A stretch of DNA of 64,000 nt from Aridibaculum aurantiacum (GTDB lineage: Bacteria > Bacteroidota > Bacteroidia > Chitinophagales > Chitinophagaceae), in NCBI RefSeq assembly GCF_017355875.1, contig NZ_JAFEWC010000001.1:744001-808000 (forward strand). Reading direction: 5' to 3'. This document shows positions 7,324 through 16,058 of this stretch, one piece after another; the first letter of the stretch is position 1, and each line of letters begins with the position of its first letter. Below the pieces are notes generated by a model. It worked only from the letters and a program-made list of their open reading frames with translations. It searched no databases and was not told the DNA's origin. Made by a program: the position numbers and the translations under genes.

Positions 7324-8721
7324 ATGAACGAGCAAGATAACATAGCAGTACAGCAGTCAGCTACCGGTAGTAACGGAGCATTGCGTGCTATATATTTTAT
7401 AGGTATAGGAGGCATTGGTATGAGTGCTATCGCCCGCTATTATCATTTTAAAGGAGTGCGTGTAAGTGGTTACGATAAAACAGCTACCACACTTACAAGG
7501 GAACTGGAGCAGAGCGGTATTGCTATTCATTATAATGAGGATGTAGAGCTGGCGCCTAAAGATGTAGATGTAGTAGTGTATACACCTGCTATTCCTGCAG
7601 ACCATACTGAGCTGGTTTATTATAGAAGTAATAATTATACGGTGATCAAGCGTAGCGATGTGCTGAAGCTGATTACTGAAAGTTCTTTCAATATCTGCAT
7701 TGGAGGTACACATGGTAAAACAACAGTTACTACCATGACGGCTCATATCCTTCGCCATACAGGCTATGGATGCAATGCATTTCTTGGTGGTATAGCAGCT
7801 AACTACAACACCAACTTTTGGAGCAGTGAAAATGAAACAGTAGTGGTAGAGGCTGATGAATATGACAGGAGCTTTTTGAAGCTGTCACCAGACATTGCTT
7901 TGATAACTGCCATGGATCCTGATCACCTTGACATATATGGTACAGCTGATGAGGTAGAAAATGCTTTCATACAATTTGGAAGCAAGGTGAAGCATGGTGG
8001 TGTGGTTATTACTAAGCATGGTCTAAGCAGGAGCAGTGAGATCAATGCTTCCAACCATATCACCTACAGCTTCGATGATACAAATGCTGATGTATATGCT
8101 TCGGAGCTGCGTGTGCAAAATGGCATGTACATCTTTAATGTAGTAGGCAAAGATTGGCTACTGACAGATGTGATGCTACACATGGGTGGACTGCACAACA
8201 TCGAGAATGCAGTAGCGGCCATAGCTATAGCCAAGTTGTTGAACATAGACGATGATAAGATAAAAGATGCGGTAGCAGAATTCAAAGGCGTGAAGAGAAG
8301 ATTTGAATATGTACTGAAGGAAGAAGAGCATGTATTGATAGATGATTATGCGCATCACCCGGAAGAGCTGAAAGCATTAATAACAGGTGTAAGAAGTTTA
8401 TACAAGCAGCGGTTGGTCATCGTGTTTCAACCACACTTGTACAGCCGCACAAAAGACCAGGCAGATGGATTCGCTGAAGTGCTGGCATTGGCTGATGAAG
8501 TGATCTTGTTACCTATTTATCCTGCACGTGAACTACCTATGGAAGGTGTAAGTAGCGAGATGATAGACGAGAAGATGAATGATGTTTTTGTGCAGGTAAT
8601 GGAGAAGGAAGAGATGGTGGAATACATCAGGATGAAGAAACCAGAGCTTGTTGTTATGGCAGGAGCAGGGGATATAGACGTTTTGGTGGATCGTGTAAAA
8701 GACTCACTGCTAACATATTAG
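7324..8721 (+). CDS. murC: UDP-N-acetylmuramate--L-alanine ligase MurC
   Basis: MurC adds the first amino acid, L-alanine, to UDP-MurNAc. The protein starts with a short polar leader, then IYFIGIGGIGMSAIA (the nucleotide-fold motif) from about residue 23. The ATP loop GGTHGKTT lies at 127-134. VVEADEYDRSF, the DPDHLDIY segment and the late DDYAHHPEE motif are all MurC signatures. I take the ATG at 7324 (465 residues) rather than a TTG at 7291, because the latter lies inside the hairpin after murG. It is followed within 6 bases by ftsQ. Confidence 0.96.
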   Translation: MNEQDNIAVQQSATGSNGALRAIYFIGIGGIGMSAIARYYHFKGVRVSGYDKTATTLTRELEQSGIAIHYNEDVELAPKDVDVVVYTPAIPADHTELVYYRSNNYTVIKRSDVLKLITESSFNICIGGTHGKTTVTTMTAHILRHTGYGCNAFLGGIAANYNTNFWSSENETVVVEADEYDRSFLKLSPDIALITAMDPDHLDIYGTADEVENAFIQFGSKVKHGGVVITKHGLSRSSEINASNHITYSFDDTNADVYASELRVQNGMYIFNVVGKDWLLTDVMLHMGGLHNIENAVAAIAIAKLLNIDDDKIKDAVAEFKGVKRRFEYVLKEEEHVLIDDYAHHPEELKALITGVRSLYKQRLVIVFQPHLYSRTKDQADGFAEVLALADEVILLPIYPARELPMEGVSSEMIDEKMNDVFVQVMEKEEMVEYIRMKKPELVVMAGAGDIDVLVDRVKDSLLTY

Positions 8722-8727
8722 AAACTT

Positions 8728-9798
8728 ATGCAACACTTGTGGAAAAAGAGATGGAGGCTTTTTGGTTCTTTAGCCATGGGTGCAGTTGCTTTGGTATTGC
8801 TTATTGCAGCTATGAATGCCAATAGCAGCAAGGTTTGCAAAGGAATCAATGTAGAGATATTTGGTCCTTCAAATCATTTTTTCGTGGATGCTAAAGAGGT
8901 GAAATTTATCATCAACGCAGCAGAGCCGGTAGAAGGTCAGCCGATAGAAAATATTAACCTGCGTGTGTTGGAAGACAGGTTGAAAAAAGATAAGTGGATC
9001 GAAACTGCTGAAGTGTTTTTTGATAAAGATCATGTACTGCAGGTAAGGGTAGAGGAGAAGGAACCGGTGGCCAGGATTTTTACAACGTCAGGAAGTTCTT
9101 TTTATATAGATAGTACATGTGAGCATTTGCCACTGAGTAATTCGCTTAGTGCACGTGTTCCAATGTTCACCAACTTTCCTTCCGACAGGCAAAAGTTGTC
9201 AAGGCCCGACAGTGCATTGATGGCTTCTGTAAAAGAGTTGGCTGTATTCATACAGGCCGATGAGTTTTGGAAAGCACAGGTAGCACAGGTAGATATCACA
9301 CCAAATGGTTTTGAGGTAGTACCTACCATAGGTAATCATATCGTTGTACTTGGCAGAGCAGATGAACTGCAGGATAAGTTTGACAGGCTGTTTAGTTTTT
9401 ACAAACAGGTATGGACAAAAGTGGGATTGAATGCTTATGAGAAGATAGATGTACAGTACAAGGGACAAGTAGTGGCAACGCCTAAAGGAGCTGCTGCAAA
9501 AGTAGTTGACAGTGCACAGGCACGGCAGGCTTTAGATAACCTGCTCGCTGAGGCAAAGAAGCGCGAAAATGAGCAAGTGGTCATTCCGCCTTCAGCAAGA
9601 GATAGTGCAAAAAGACAGACCATTATTTCAGCCGGCGCTTCGCTGGTAGAGCCAAATTCTGCAGCAAAAGAAGAGACTAAGTCAGCAGCAGGTAAAGAGA
9701 CAAAAGTGGAAGAGAAGAAAGAAGGAAAGAAGCAGGAAAAACAAACAGAGGCCAAAGTGCCAAAAGCTGTAATGGGAAAGCCGGGTAATAAAAAATAA
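8728..9798 (+). CDS. ftsQ: cell division protein FtsQ
   Basis: FtsQ is a bitopic divisome protein that links early and late division factors. The 356-residue protein has a short basic cytoplasmic start (KKRWR), one membrane helix at about residues 12-30, then a periplasmic region beginning with a POTRA-like unit (VEIFGPSNHFFVDAKEV, and LEDRLKKDKWIETAEV, which fits the family's first strand and helix) and the FtsQ domain. The last 50 residues are rich in Lys, Glu and Ala and look disordered. FtsQ sequences diverge strongly, so the call relies on size, topology and its place between murC and ftsA. Confidence 0.92.
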   Translation: MQHLWKKRWRLFGSLAMGAVALVLLIAAMNANSSKVCKGINVEIFGPSNHFFVDAKEVKFIINAAEPVEGQPIENINLRVLEDRLKKDKWIETAEVFFDKDHVLQVRVEEKEPVARIFTTSGSSFYIDSTCEHLPLSNSLSARVPMFTNFPSDRQKLSRPDSALMASVKELAVFIQADEFWKAQVAQVDITPNGFEVVPTIGNHIVVLGRADELQDKFDRLFSFYKQVWTKVGLNAYEKIDVQYKGQVVATPKGAAAKVVDSAQARQALDNLLAEAKKRENEQVVIPPSARDSAKRQTIISAGASLVEPNSAAKEETKSAAGKETKVEEKKEGKKQEKQTEAKVPKAVMGKPGNKK

Positions 9799-9865
9799 CA
9801 CGACGCCAGGCAGCATGTAAAAAGAGAACAACAACAACTAATAAACAACAAAAACACATCTATCT

Positions 9866-11287
9866 ATGAACGCAAAAGAAGCGCCCATTATTGGAGGCAG
9901 TATGGGTAACGGTTCTGAAGCACCAATTATTGTTGGCCTTGACATTGGTACAACAAAAATTGCTGCCATTGCAGGCCGCAAGAATGAGTATGGTAAACTG
10001 GAAGTGTTAGGATTTGGACGTGCCAACAGTACAGGTGTACAGCACGGGCAGGTACTTAACATTGAGCAGACCATACGAGCTATACAGGCTGCATTAAAGA
10101 ACTGCTACGATTCAAATCCAGACCTTGAGATCAACGAGGTATACGTGGGTATTGCAGGTCATCACATCAAAAGTCTTCAGACAAGAGGCGATATCGTTCG
10201 CCAGGATTCTGAGAACGAAATCAGCATCATGGAGATCGAACAGTTGATAGAGAACCAGCGGAAAACTTTTATTCCTGCTGGCGACCAGATCATCGACGTG
10301 ATACCGCAAGAATTCACTGTTGACAACATTCAAAACATCAACAATCCTATTGGTTACAATGGGGTAAAAGTGGGAGCTAACTTTCACATCATTACAGGCG
10401 ATAGAAATGCTATCCGCAACATCAATCGCGCAGTAGATAAAAGTGGTTTGAAGACCAAAGATCTTGTCCTTCAGCCATTGGCCTCTGCCGCAGCTGTAAT
10501 GGGCGACATAGATATGGAAGCAGGCGTAGCCATTCTCGACATTGGTGGCGGTACCAGCGACCTGGCGGTTTTTTACGAAGGAATTTTAAAACACACTGCC
10601 GTTATTCCTTTTGGAGGAGAGAATATAACTAATGATATCAAAACGGGTCTTGGTGTGCTGAAGCAACAGGCTGAGGCTATGAAGACGCAATTTGGTAGTG
10701 CCCTTGCTGATGAAACAAAGGCCAATGCATACATCACCATTCCTGGAATGAATGGTATGCCCGCAAAAGAGATCAGTGTAAAGAACCTGGCTAACATCAT
10801 TCAGGCACGTATGAGCGAGATACTTGATTTTGTTACTTATCATTTAAAGCAAGTAGGACTTGATACACGCATGCTTAATGGAGGTATCATTTTAACAGGA
10901 GGGGGGTCGCAACTAAAACACCTGATACAGCTTACTGAGTACAGCACCGGTTTGTATGCACGCATCGGTTATCCTAATGGTCATCTTGCAGCCAATCATA
11001 TAGATGAACTGAAGAAGCCAATGTACAGCACATGTATAGGTCTTATCCTAAAGGGCTACAGCGATTACGAGCACAAGTACAAAGAGTTTGAAAAGAACTT
11101 CAAGAAAGTGATCGTTCCTGAAACGCTGGTAACAGAGGTAGAGCCAACGGCTACTGTAGAAACAGTAGCAGTAGAGCCTGCCAAAGTGGATACAAAAGTG
11201 CGGAGCAAAAGCATGACCAGGTTCTGGGATAAATTCAAAAACAACTTACTCGAATTATTCAAAGAAGAAGGCGATAAAGAAATGTAG
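9866..11287 (+). CDS. ftsA: cell division actin-like protein FtsA
   Basis: FtsA is the actin-fold ATPase that tethers FtsZ to the membrane. The phosphate-1 motif DIGTTK lies at residues 26-31, and the phosphate-2 motif DIGGGTSDLAVF comes mid-protein. GGIILTGGGSQL is the adenosine loop. The SHS2/1C subdomain segment has VYVGIAGHHIKS. The last 22 residues (RFWDKFKNNLLELF and on) form an amphipathic helix fitting the membrane-targeting sequence. At 473 residues it is a little long, with about 20 extra N-terminal residues before the first strand and a Thr/Val/Glu-rich linker before the helix. Confidence 0.97.
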   Translation: MNAKEAPIIGGSMGNGSEAPIIVGLDIGTTKIAAIAGRKNEYGKLEVLGFGRANSTGVQHGQVLNIEQTIRAIQAALKNCYDSNPDLEINEVYVGIAGHHIKSLQTRGDIVRQDSENEISIMEIEQLIENQRKTFIPAGDQIIDVIPQEFTVDNIQNINNPIGYNGVKVGANFHIITGDRNAIRNINRAVDKSGLKTKDLVLQPLASAAAVMGDIDMEAGVAILDIGGGTSDLAVFYEGILKHTAVIPFGGENITNDIKTGLGVLKQQAEAMKTQFGSALADETKANAYITIPGMNGMPAKEISVKNLANIIQARMSEILDFVTYHLKQVGLDTRMLNGGIILTGGGSQLKHLIQLTEYSTGLYARIGYPNGHLAANHIDELKKPMYSTCIGLILKGYSDYEHKYKEFEKNFKKVIVPETLVTEVEPTATVETVAVEPAKVDTKVRSKSMTRFWDKFKNNLLELFKEEGDKEM

Positions 11288-11306
11288 AAGAAGGTTTTTG
11301 GGTCTT

Positions 11307-11357
11307 GTTCCTGGTGGTAGAAAATGATGAAACACCAGAACAGGAAAAACCAGGAAC
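11307..11357. repeat. inverted repeat in the ftsA-ftsZ spacer
   Basis: GTTCCTGGT (11307-11315) and ACCAGGAAC (11349-11357) are perfect 9-base inverted arms separated by 33 bases. They lie in the 129-base leader of ftsZ. A folded leader could affect ftsZ expression. No U-run follows, so I do not call it a terminator. Confidence 0.45.
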
Positions 11358-11416
11358 TAGATAGAAACACAAACAACAACAATCTATAATTACTTACCCA
11401 ACTAAATTACACAACT

Positions 11417-13249
11417 ATGATTCACTTTGATTTGCCAAAGCAAAAATCATCTATTCTAAAGGTGATAGGTGTAGGAGGTGGTGGTGGAAACGCCGTTAAC
11501 CACATGTATGGACAGAGCATAGAAAGCGTGGATTTCATTATATGCAATACCGATGCGCAAGCATTAGCAAACAGCAAGGTTCCTAATAAAATACAACTAG
11601 GCCCACATCTTACTCAAGGTTTGGGTGCAGGTGCCAATCCTGAAATTGGTAAGCAGGCATGCGAAGAAAGCCTGGAAGAAGTAAAGCGCATACTGGAAGT
11701 AAATACTAAGATGGCATTCATTACTGCTGGTATGGGTGGTGGAACAGGTACTGGTGGTGCACCTATTATTGCAAAAATTTGCAAAGATCTTGGTGTGCTT
11801 ACGGTAGGTATTGTTACCACACCATTTAGCAACGAAGGTCCTAAGCGTATGCGCCATGCAGAAGCAGGTATACAAGCGCTTCGCGAAAATGTAGATACGC
11901 TGCTTGTTATCAGCAACGACAAACTGCGCCATCAATATGGTAATCTTAAAGTAAGAGAAGCTTTCAATAAAGCAGATGATATATTGGCTACTGCAGCAAA
12001 ATGTATCACTGATGTTATCACCAGCAATGGCCAGATAAACGTAGACTTTGCCGATGTATGCACAGTTATGCGTAATGGTGGTGTGGCTATTCTTGGTAGC
12101 GCAGTGGCTGAAGGTGAAGATCGTGCACAACGCGCTATAGAAAATGCGGTTAACTCTCCATTGCTGAACGATAGCGAGATCCGCGGAGCTAAATGGATAC
12201 TGGTTAATATCACTTCATCTGAAGGTGATCATGAAATTACCATGGATGAAGAAGACGTGATCATGAGCTACCTGCGCGAACAGGCTGGTGATGAAACAGA
12301 CGTGATTAAAGGTATCGGTTTTGACGAGTCACTGGGAAGCAAAATAGGTGTAACCATTATTGCAACTGGTTTCGAACACAAAGATCCATTCAAGCCACAG
12401 GTTCCTAAAAAGGAAGAAGTGAAAGTGGAAAAGATCCTGATGCCACTTGAAGTACCTGGTGCAGAAAAAAAGCAGTACATGCAGCCATCGCTTCCGCTAC
12501 AGGAGGAGAAAGATCTGTATGCACCTACGCTGGTAGAAATGCCTGATACTACCCCGGTTGTTATTAAACCTCAGCCGCAGGTAAATGCAGAGCCTGAAAG
12601 GTATACCCTGAATGACCACCTGGAGACACCGGCAGAGCAGCCTGTGCAAAAGGCGGAACCAAGACAGGAAATGAATTTCCCGTCACAGGCTCAGCAGCCT
12701 TACATGCAACAGCCGCAGCAGTACGATCACAACTTTGGCAGGAATGATATGAATCAGCATGCCCGAACAGGAAATAGTTTTTTGGCCAAACCTTCCAATA
12801 TTTATGCAGAACCTAATAAGGCCGAAACTCCCAATCCTATGGAAGCAAAGCCTTCTGCCCCACCTATGAACGAGCACCCGGAGCTTGAACTAAAGTTGGT
12901 TATGAAGGATGATGTTCCAGAAACGGCGGATGCATCCAGTCTTTCTGATGTGCCTGCTAATAATTCTATAGAGGATCTTGCAATGCATGACGATGTAGAA
13001 GATCAAAAGCGCAGGGCGCAGGAAAGGATACAAAAGTTGAGAAATCTTTCCTTCAACATGAACACTGTTGACCAGAACAACGAATTTGATACAGTGCCTG
13101 CTTACATCCGCCGTAATATGGAGTTATTTGGAAATACACTTACTTCTGTAGAAAACTTTTACAGCAAGTACAATGTAAAGGCTGATGAAAACGACAAAGG
13201 ACAAATCAGTTCCATCAATACTTTCCTTGATGGAAAGAAACCTGATTAA
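11417..13249 (+). CDS. ftsZ: cell division tubulin homologue FtsZ
   Basis: FtsZ polymerises with GTP into the cytokinetic ring. The first glycine loop GVGGGGGNAVNHM is at residues 18-30, and the tubulin signature GGGTGTGGAP is at 107-116. The GTPase and activation domains end near residue 315 (IATGFE). A variable linker of about 240 residues rich in Pro, Gln, Glu and Lys follows. A conserved tail begins near 557 (DTVPAYIRRNMELFG) and ends SSINTFLDGKKPD, the likely peptide bound by FtsA. The 610-residue length is large compared with about 380 in E. coli but usual for this phylum. It is the last gene before the terminator at 13313. Confidence 0.98.
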   Translation: MIHFDLPKQKSSILKVIGVGGGGGNAVNHMYGQSIESVDFIICNTDAQALANSKVPNKIQLGPHLTQGLGAGANPEIGKQACEESLEEVKRILEVNTKMAFITAGMGGGTGTGGAPIIAKICKDLGVLTVGIVTTPFSNEGPKRMRHAEAGIQALRENVDTLLVISNDKLRHQYGNLKVREAFNKADDILATAAKCITDVITSNGQINVDFADVCTVMRNGGVAILGSAVAEGEDRAQRAIENAVNSPLLNDSEIRGAKWILVNITSSEGDHEITMDEEDVIMSYLREQAGDETDVIKGIGFDESLGSKIGVTIIATGFEHKDPFKPQVPKKEEVKVEKILMPLEVPGAEKKQYMQPSLPLQEEKDLYAPTLVEMPDTTPVVIKPQPQVNAEPERYTLNDHLETPAEQPVQKAEPRQEMNFPSQAQQPYMQQPQQYDHNFGRNDMNQHARTGNSFLAKPSNIYAEPNKAETPNPMEAKPSAPPMNEHPELELKLVMKDDVPETADASSLSDVPANNSIEDLAMHDDVEDQKRRAQERIQKLRNLSFNMNTVDQNNEFDTVPAYIRRNMELFGNTLTSVENFYSKYNVKADENDKGQISSINTFLDGKKPD

Positions 13250-13312
13250 CCAGGGACGACTCACACCGGTTGGAACATCGGTCTGAGTTTATAGATTGTG
13301 TTTTTAGTTGTT

Positions 13313-13343
13313 ATCCCTCCGCAAAATCGGAGGGATTTTTTTG
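13313..13343 (+). terminator. intrinsic terminator after ftsZ
   Basis: ATCCCTCCG and CGGAGGGAT form a 9-bp stem with a CAAAAT loop, followed directly by seven Ts. It closes the dcw transcript about 64 bases after the ftsZ stop. Confidence 0.93.
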
Positions 13344-13808
13344 TTCTTTAGGTTTGGGAAAAAGGTCCAGGTAATTACTTTTAAATCATTGGCAATGGCA
13401 TTTAAAAGGCATTTTAAATATTAAGTAGACATTCAAGGTGCAAATAAATTCACCCGCTAAAGGTTCAAAGTCATTATTAAACAAATTTGTCAGCTGTAAA
13501 TAGCTCAGAAGAAGATGCAAACATTAAAAAGTTGATAAAAACTTTGTTAAAAGCGCGGAATGTATGCTGCTGCTCATTAAATTGTGTCAGATTTCATCCC
13601 TCCATACAAAAAGAAGCGCCGATAGAAAAATTTTTTACTCCAGTTTTCATTAAACAAAATATCTTGTAGCCCTTTAAAAATTCAGATGTTTTGTAAAAAC
13701 GTGATCAGAACAATAAAGAGAAAACTGATTGCGTTTCTAGATGATAGCGCGCCATTTATTAATAATATTTAATAACAGCAACTGAAATTTTTAGGCAGAT
13801 TATTTTGT
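13344..13808. other. long AT-rich intergenic stretch between ftsZ and gldK
   Basis: About 465 bases without a credible gene. One 60-codon open frame from a TTG near 13487 has no recognisable protein features and I do not call it. The only signal I support is the gldK promoter at the right end. Confidence 0.6.
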
Positions 13809-13816
13809 TACATTTG
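13809..13816 (+). promoter_or_regulatory. promoter -7 element for gldKLMN
   Basis: TACATTTG matches the Bacteroidota -7 consensus TAnnTTTG exactly and lies 27 bases before the gldK ATG. No clear TTTG -33 box is present at the ideal distance; the region upstream is merely T-rich. Confidence 0.65.
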
Positions 13817-13843
13817 CTTTAATACCTTAATCGTTACATTAGA

Positions 13844-15124
13844 ATGAGAAGTCAACTGTTTGCGTTTGCAGCTCTTGCAGCCCTTGCCTTAGGCACGTCA
13901 GGTTGTGGCAAAAGTGGTAAAGCCAAAGGCGTGCCAGATAACGGCCAACTTGTAGGAGCATCTGCCGGCGCTCTAAAAGGAATGGGAAAACCTCTTGGAA
14001 TGGTTTTCGTTCCACCAGGAACTTTCCACATGGGTCCGTCAGATGAAGACGTTAATTTCAACTTTACTGCTCGCAACAAATCAGTTTCCATCAACGGTTT
14101 CTGGATGGATGCTACTGAAATTACCAACAATGAATACCGCCAGTTTGTTAACTGGACAAGAGACTCTCTTGCAGCAAAAGAACTAGGGTTCGGAAAAGAA
14201 GTAGACGGCAATTTCGCAGTTGATTGGAAGAAAGCTCAAACCATCAACTATGCTGATAAATCTACTTTAGAAAAGATATCTAAAATGACGCTTACACCTG
14301 ATAATAGGTTGTATGGCAGAAATGAATTGGATCCTGATAAAATTGTTTTTCGCGTAGAGACTTTCGATTACAAAGAAGCATCGAAGCGTGAGAACAAAGG
14401 CCAGCCTCGCAGCAGCTTTATTATTAAGTACGACGAAAAGATCTATCCTGATACTTTGGTATGGATGAGAGACTTCTCTTATTCTTACAACGAACCAATG
14501 GCCAAGCGATATTTTGCTCATCCTTCCTTTGGTAACTATCCAGTAGTTGGTGTTAACTGGAAACAAGCAACAGCATTCTGCCGTTGGAGAACTCACTACA
14601 TGAATAGCTTCCTTGAAAGAAAGAAGAAAGCTGTTGAAAGTGATTTCCGTCTTCCTACCGAAGCAGAGTGGGAATACGCAGCAAGAGGTGGTCGTTCTCA
14701 ATCAATGTTCCCTTGGGGTAACTACTACTTAAGAAATAAGAAAGGATGTCTGCTGGCAAACTTCAAGCCTGGACGCGGTAACTACCCTGAAGATGGTGGT
14801 TTCTACACAGTGCGTGCTGATGCTTACTGGCCTAACGACTTCGGTCTTTACAATATGAGTGGAAACGTGGCTGAGTGGACTTCTTCTCTATACTATGAAG
14901 GTGGTTACAACTTCCAGCACGACATGAACCCGGATATTCGCTGGGATGCAAAAGATACAGATCCTCCAAGGATGAAACGTAAGGTAGTACGCGGCGGTAG
15001 CTGGAAAGATGTAGGATATTTCTTACAGGTTGGTACAAGGGCTTACGAATACCAGGATACAACCAAATCTTACATTGGCTTTAGGTGCGTAATCGACCTG
15101 CCAGCAATGACCAGAGGAAGATAA
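13844..15124 (+). CDS. gldK: type IX secretion / gliding motility lipoprotein GldK (PorK)
   Basis: GldK is an outer-membrane lipoprotein that forms, with GldN, the large periplasmic ring of the type IX secretion system. The 426-residue protein has a lipoprotein signal with lipobox Cys at residue 21 (LGTSGC). A formylglycine-generating-enzyme-like (sulfatase-modifying factor) fold runs from about residue 52 (MVFVPPGTFHMG) to the end. DATEITNNEYRQFV, RLPTEAEWEYAARGG, GNVAEWTSS and VRGGSWKD are the family's blocks. It is first in gldKLMN, whose order is strongly conserved in this phylum. A GTGGGGG palindrome lies in the 132-base gap before gldL. Confidence 0.96.
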   Translation: MRSQLFAFAALAALALGTSGCGKSGKAKGVPDNGQLVGASAGALKGMGKPLGMVFVPPGTFHMGPSDEDVNFNFTARNKSVSINGFWMDATEITNNEYRQFVNWTRDSLAAKELGFGKEVDGNFAVDWKKAQTINYADKSTLEKISKMTLTPDNRLYGRNELDPDKIVFRVETFDYKEASKRENKGQPRSSFIIKYDEKIYPDTLVWMRDFSYSYNEPMAKRYFAHPSFGNYPVVGVNWKQATAFCRWRTHYMNSFLERKKKAVESDFRLPTEAEWEYAARGGRSQSMFPWGNYYLRNKKGCLLANFKPGRGNYPEDGGFYTVRADAYWPNDFGLYNMSGNVAEWTSSLYYEGGYNFQHDMNPDIRWDAKDTDPPRMKRKVVRGGSWKDVGYFLQVGTRAYEYQDTTKSYIGFRCVIDLPAMTRGR

Positions 15125-15179
15125 TTTACATTCGCCTATCATTAGACTTTAGCTAATTCTTATTGAACTTCTTTGATGC

Positions 15180-15199
15180 GTGGGGGCTAAAACCCCCAC
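15180..15199. repeat. palindrome in the gldK-gldL spacer
   Basis: GTGGGGG-CTAAAA-CCCCCAC is a perfect 7-bp inverted repeat with a six-base loop. It has the same G-run/CTAAA/C-run design as the smaller element at 59651-59667. It is not followed by a U-run. It might adjust the relative amounts of GldK and GldLMN, or be a passive dispersed repeat. Confidence 0.75.
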
Positions 15200-15256
15200 C
15201 TATAAGTGCTTTTCTCATTTTACATTACCCGTTTAAACTAAACAAACAATCCAATT

Positions 15257-16012
15257 ATGGCTTCAGGTGTTTCTCCCGCAACTAACAGATTAGTGAACGT
15301 ACTTGTTTGCGTCGGTGCAGCAGTAGTAATCTTCGGCGCATGGGCTAAGATTCTTCACAAATCATTTGCTGATATCATGTTGACAATCGGTCTGTTAACA
15401 GAAGCAGCAATCTTCTTGGTATACGCTATTCTTCCACCACCAGATCAGGGTGCTCCAGCTGCCCCGGTTGTTGTGGAAAACGAAAAAGGAAATCCTGCTT
15501 TGAAATCTATGGAGAAAATGCTCCAGGAAGCAGATATCACTCCAGCAAACCTTTCTAAATTAAGCGCTGGCTTCCAAAAGCTTGGTAGCACAGTAAACAA
15601 CATGTCAGAAGTAGGCGATATAGTAAAAGCTACTGGTGACTATACTCAAAAAACACAAGCTGCTGCAGCTGCACTAGATAAAGTAAAAGATGCCTATACC
15701 AACACGGCTAATTCTTTGTCAAGCTTCAACGCAGCTAGCGAGAGCACAAAGCAATTTCATGACCAGGTTCAGGTGCTTACTAAAAACCTGTCTTCATTGA
15801 ATACTATTTACGAATTAGAGTTACAGGAAAGCAACAACCACCTGAAAGCTTTGAACCAGTTCTATGGTAAACTTGCCCAGGCTTCTAATGCAATGAGCGG
15901 TACAGTAGAAGATGCTGAAAAAGCTAAGCAGCAAATCGGTATGTTGGCTAACAATCTTGGTAAACTGAACCAGGTGTATGGTAACATGCTAACTGCAATG
16001 CAGGGACGCTAA
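15257..16012 (+). CDS. gldL: type IX secretion motor stator protein GldL (PorL)
   Basis: GldL is the inner-membrane proton-channel subunit that, with GldM, powers type IX secretion and gliding. The 251 residues start with two membrane helices at about 12-33 and 38-58. A glutamate sits inside helix 2 at position 49 (IGLLTEAAIFL), the position of the residue reported as essential for proton flow in the Flavobacterium protein. The rest is a long cytoplasmic helical region rich in Ala, Asn, Gln and Leu. It is followed by gldM after 46 bases. Confidence 0.96.
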   Translation: MASGVSPATNRLVNVLVCVGAAVVIFGAWAKILHKSFADIMLTIGLLTEAAIFLVYAILPPPDQGAPAAPVVVENEKGNPALKSMEKMLQEADITPANLSKLSAGFQKLGSTVNNMSEVGDIVKATGDYTQKTQAAAAALDKVKDAYTNTANSLSSFNAASESTKQFHDQVQVLTKNLSSLNTIYELELQESNNHLKALNQFYGKLAQASNAMSGTVEDAEKAKQQIGMLANNLGKLNQVYGNMLTAMQGR

Positions 16013-16058
16013 TCAAATTCAATATTTTAATTCGTAATTCTAAAACCTAACACAACTC

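Noticed and set aside
9435-9857. 140-codon - strand open frame opposite ftsQ
   Set aside because: It mirrors the Lys/Glu/Ala-rich tail of FtsQ, whose complement gives a Phe/Leu/Ser-rich artefact.
13487-13669. 60-codon open frame between ftsZ and gldK
   Set aside because: TTG start, no protein family features, AT-rich region; more likely chance.
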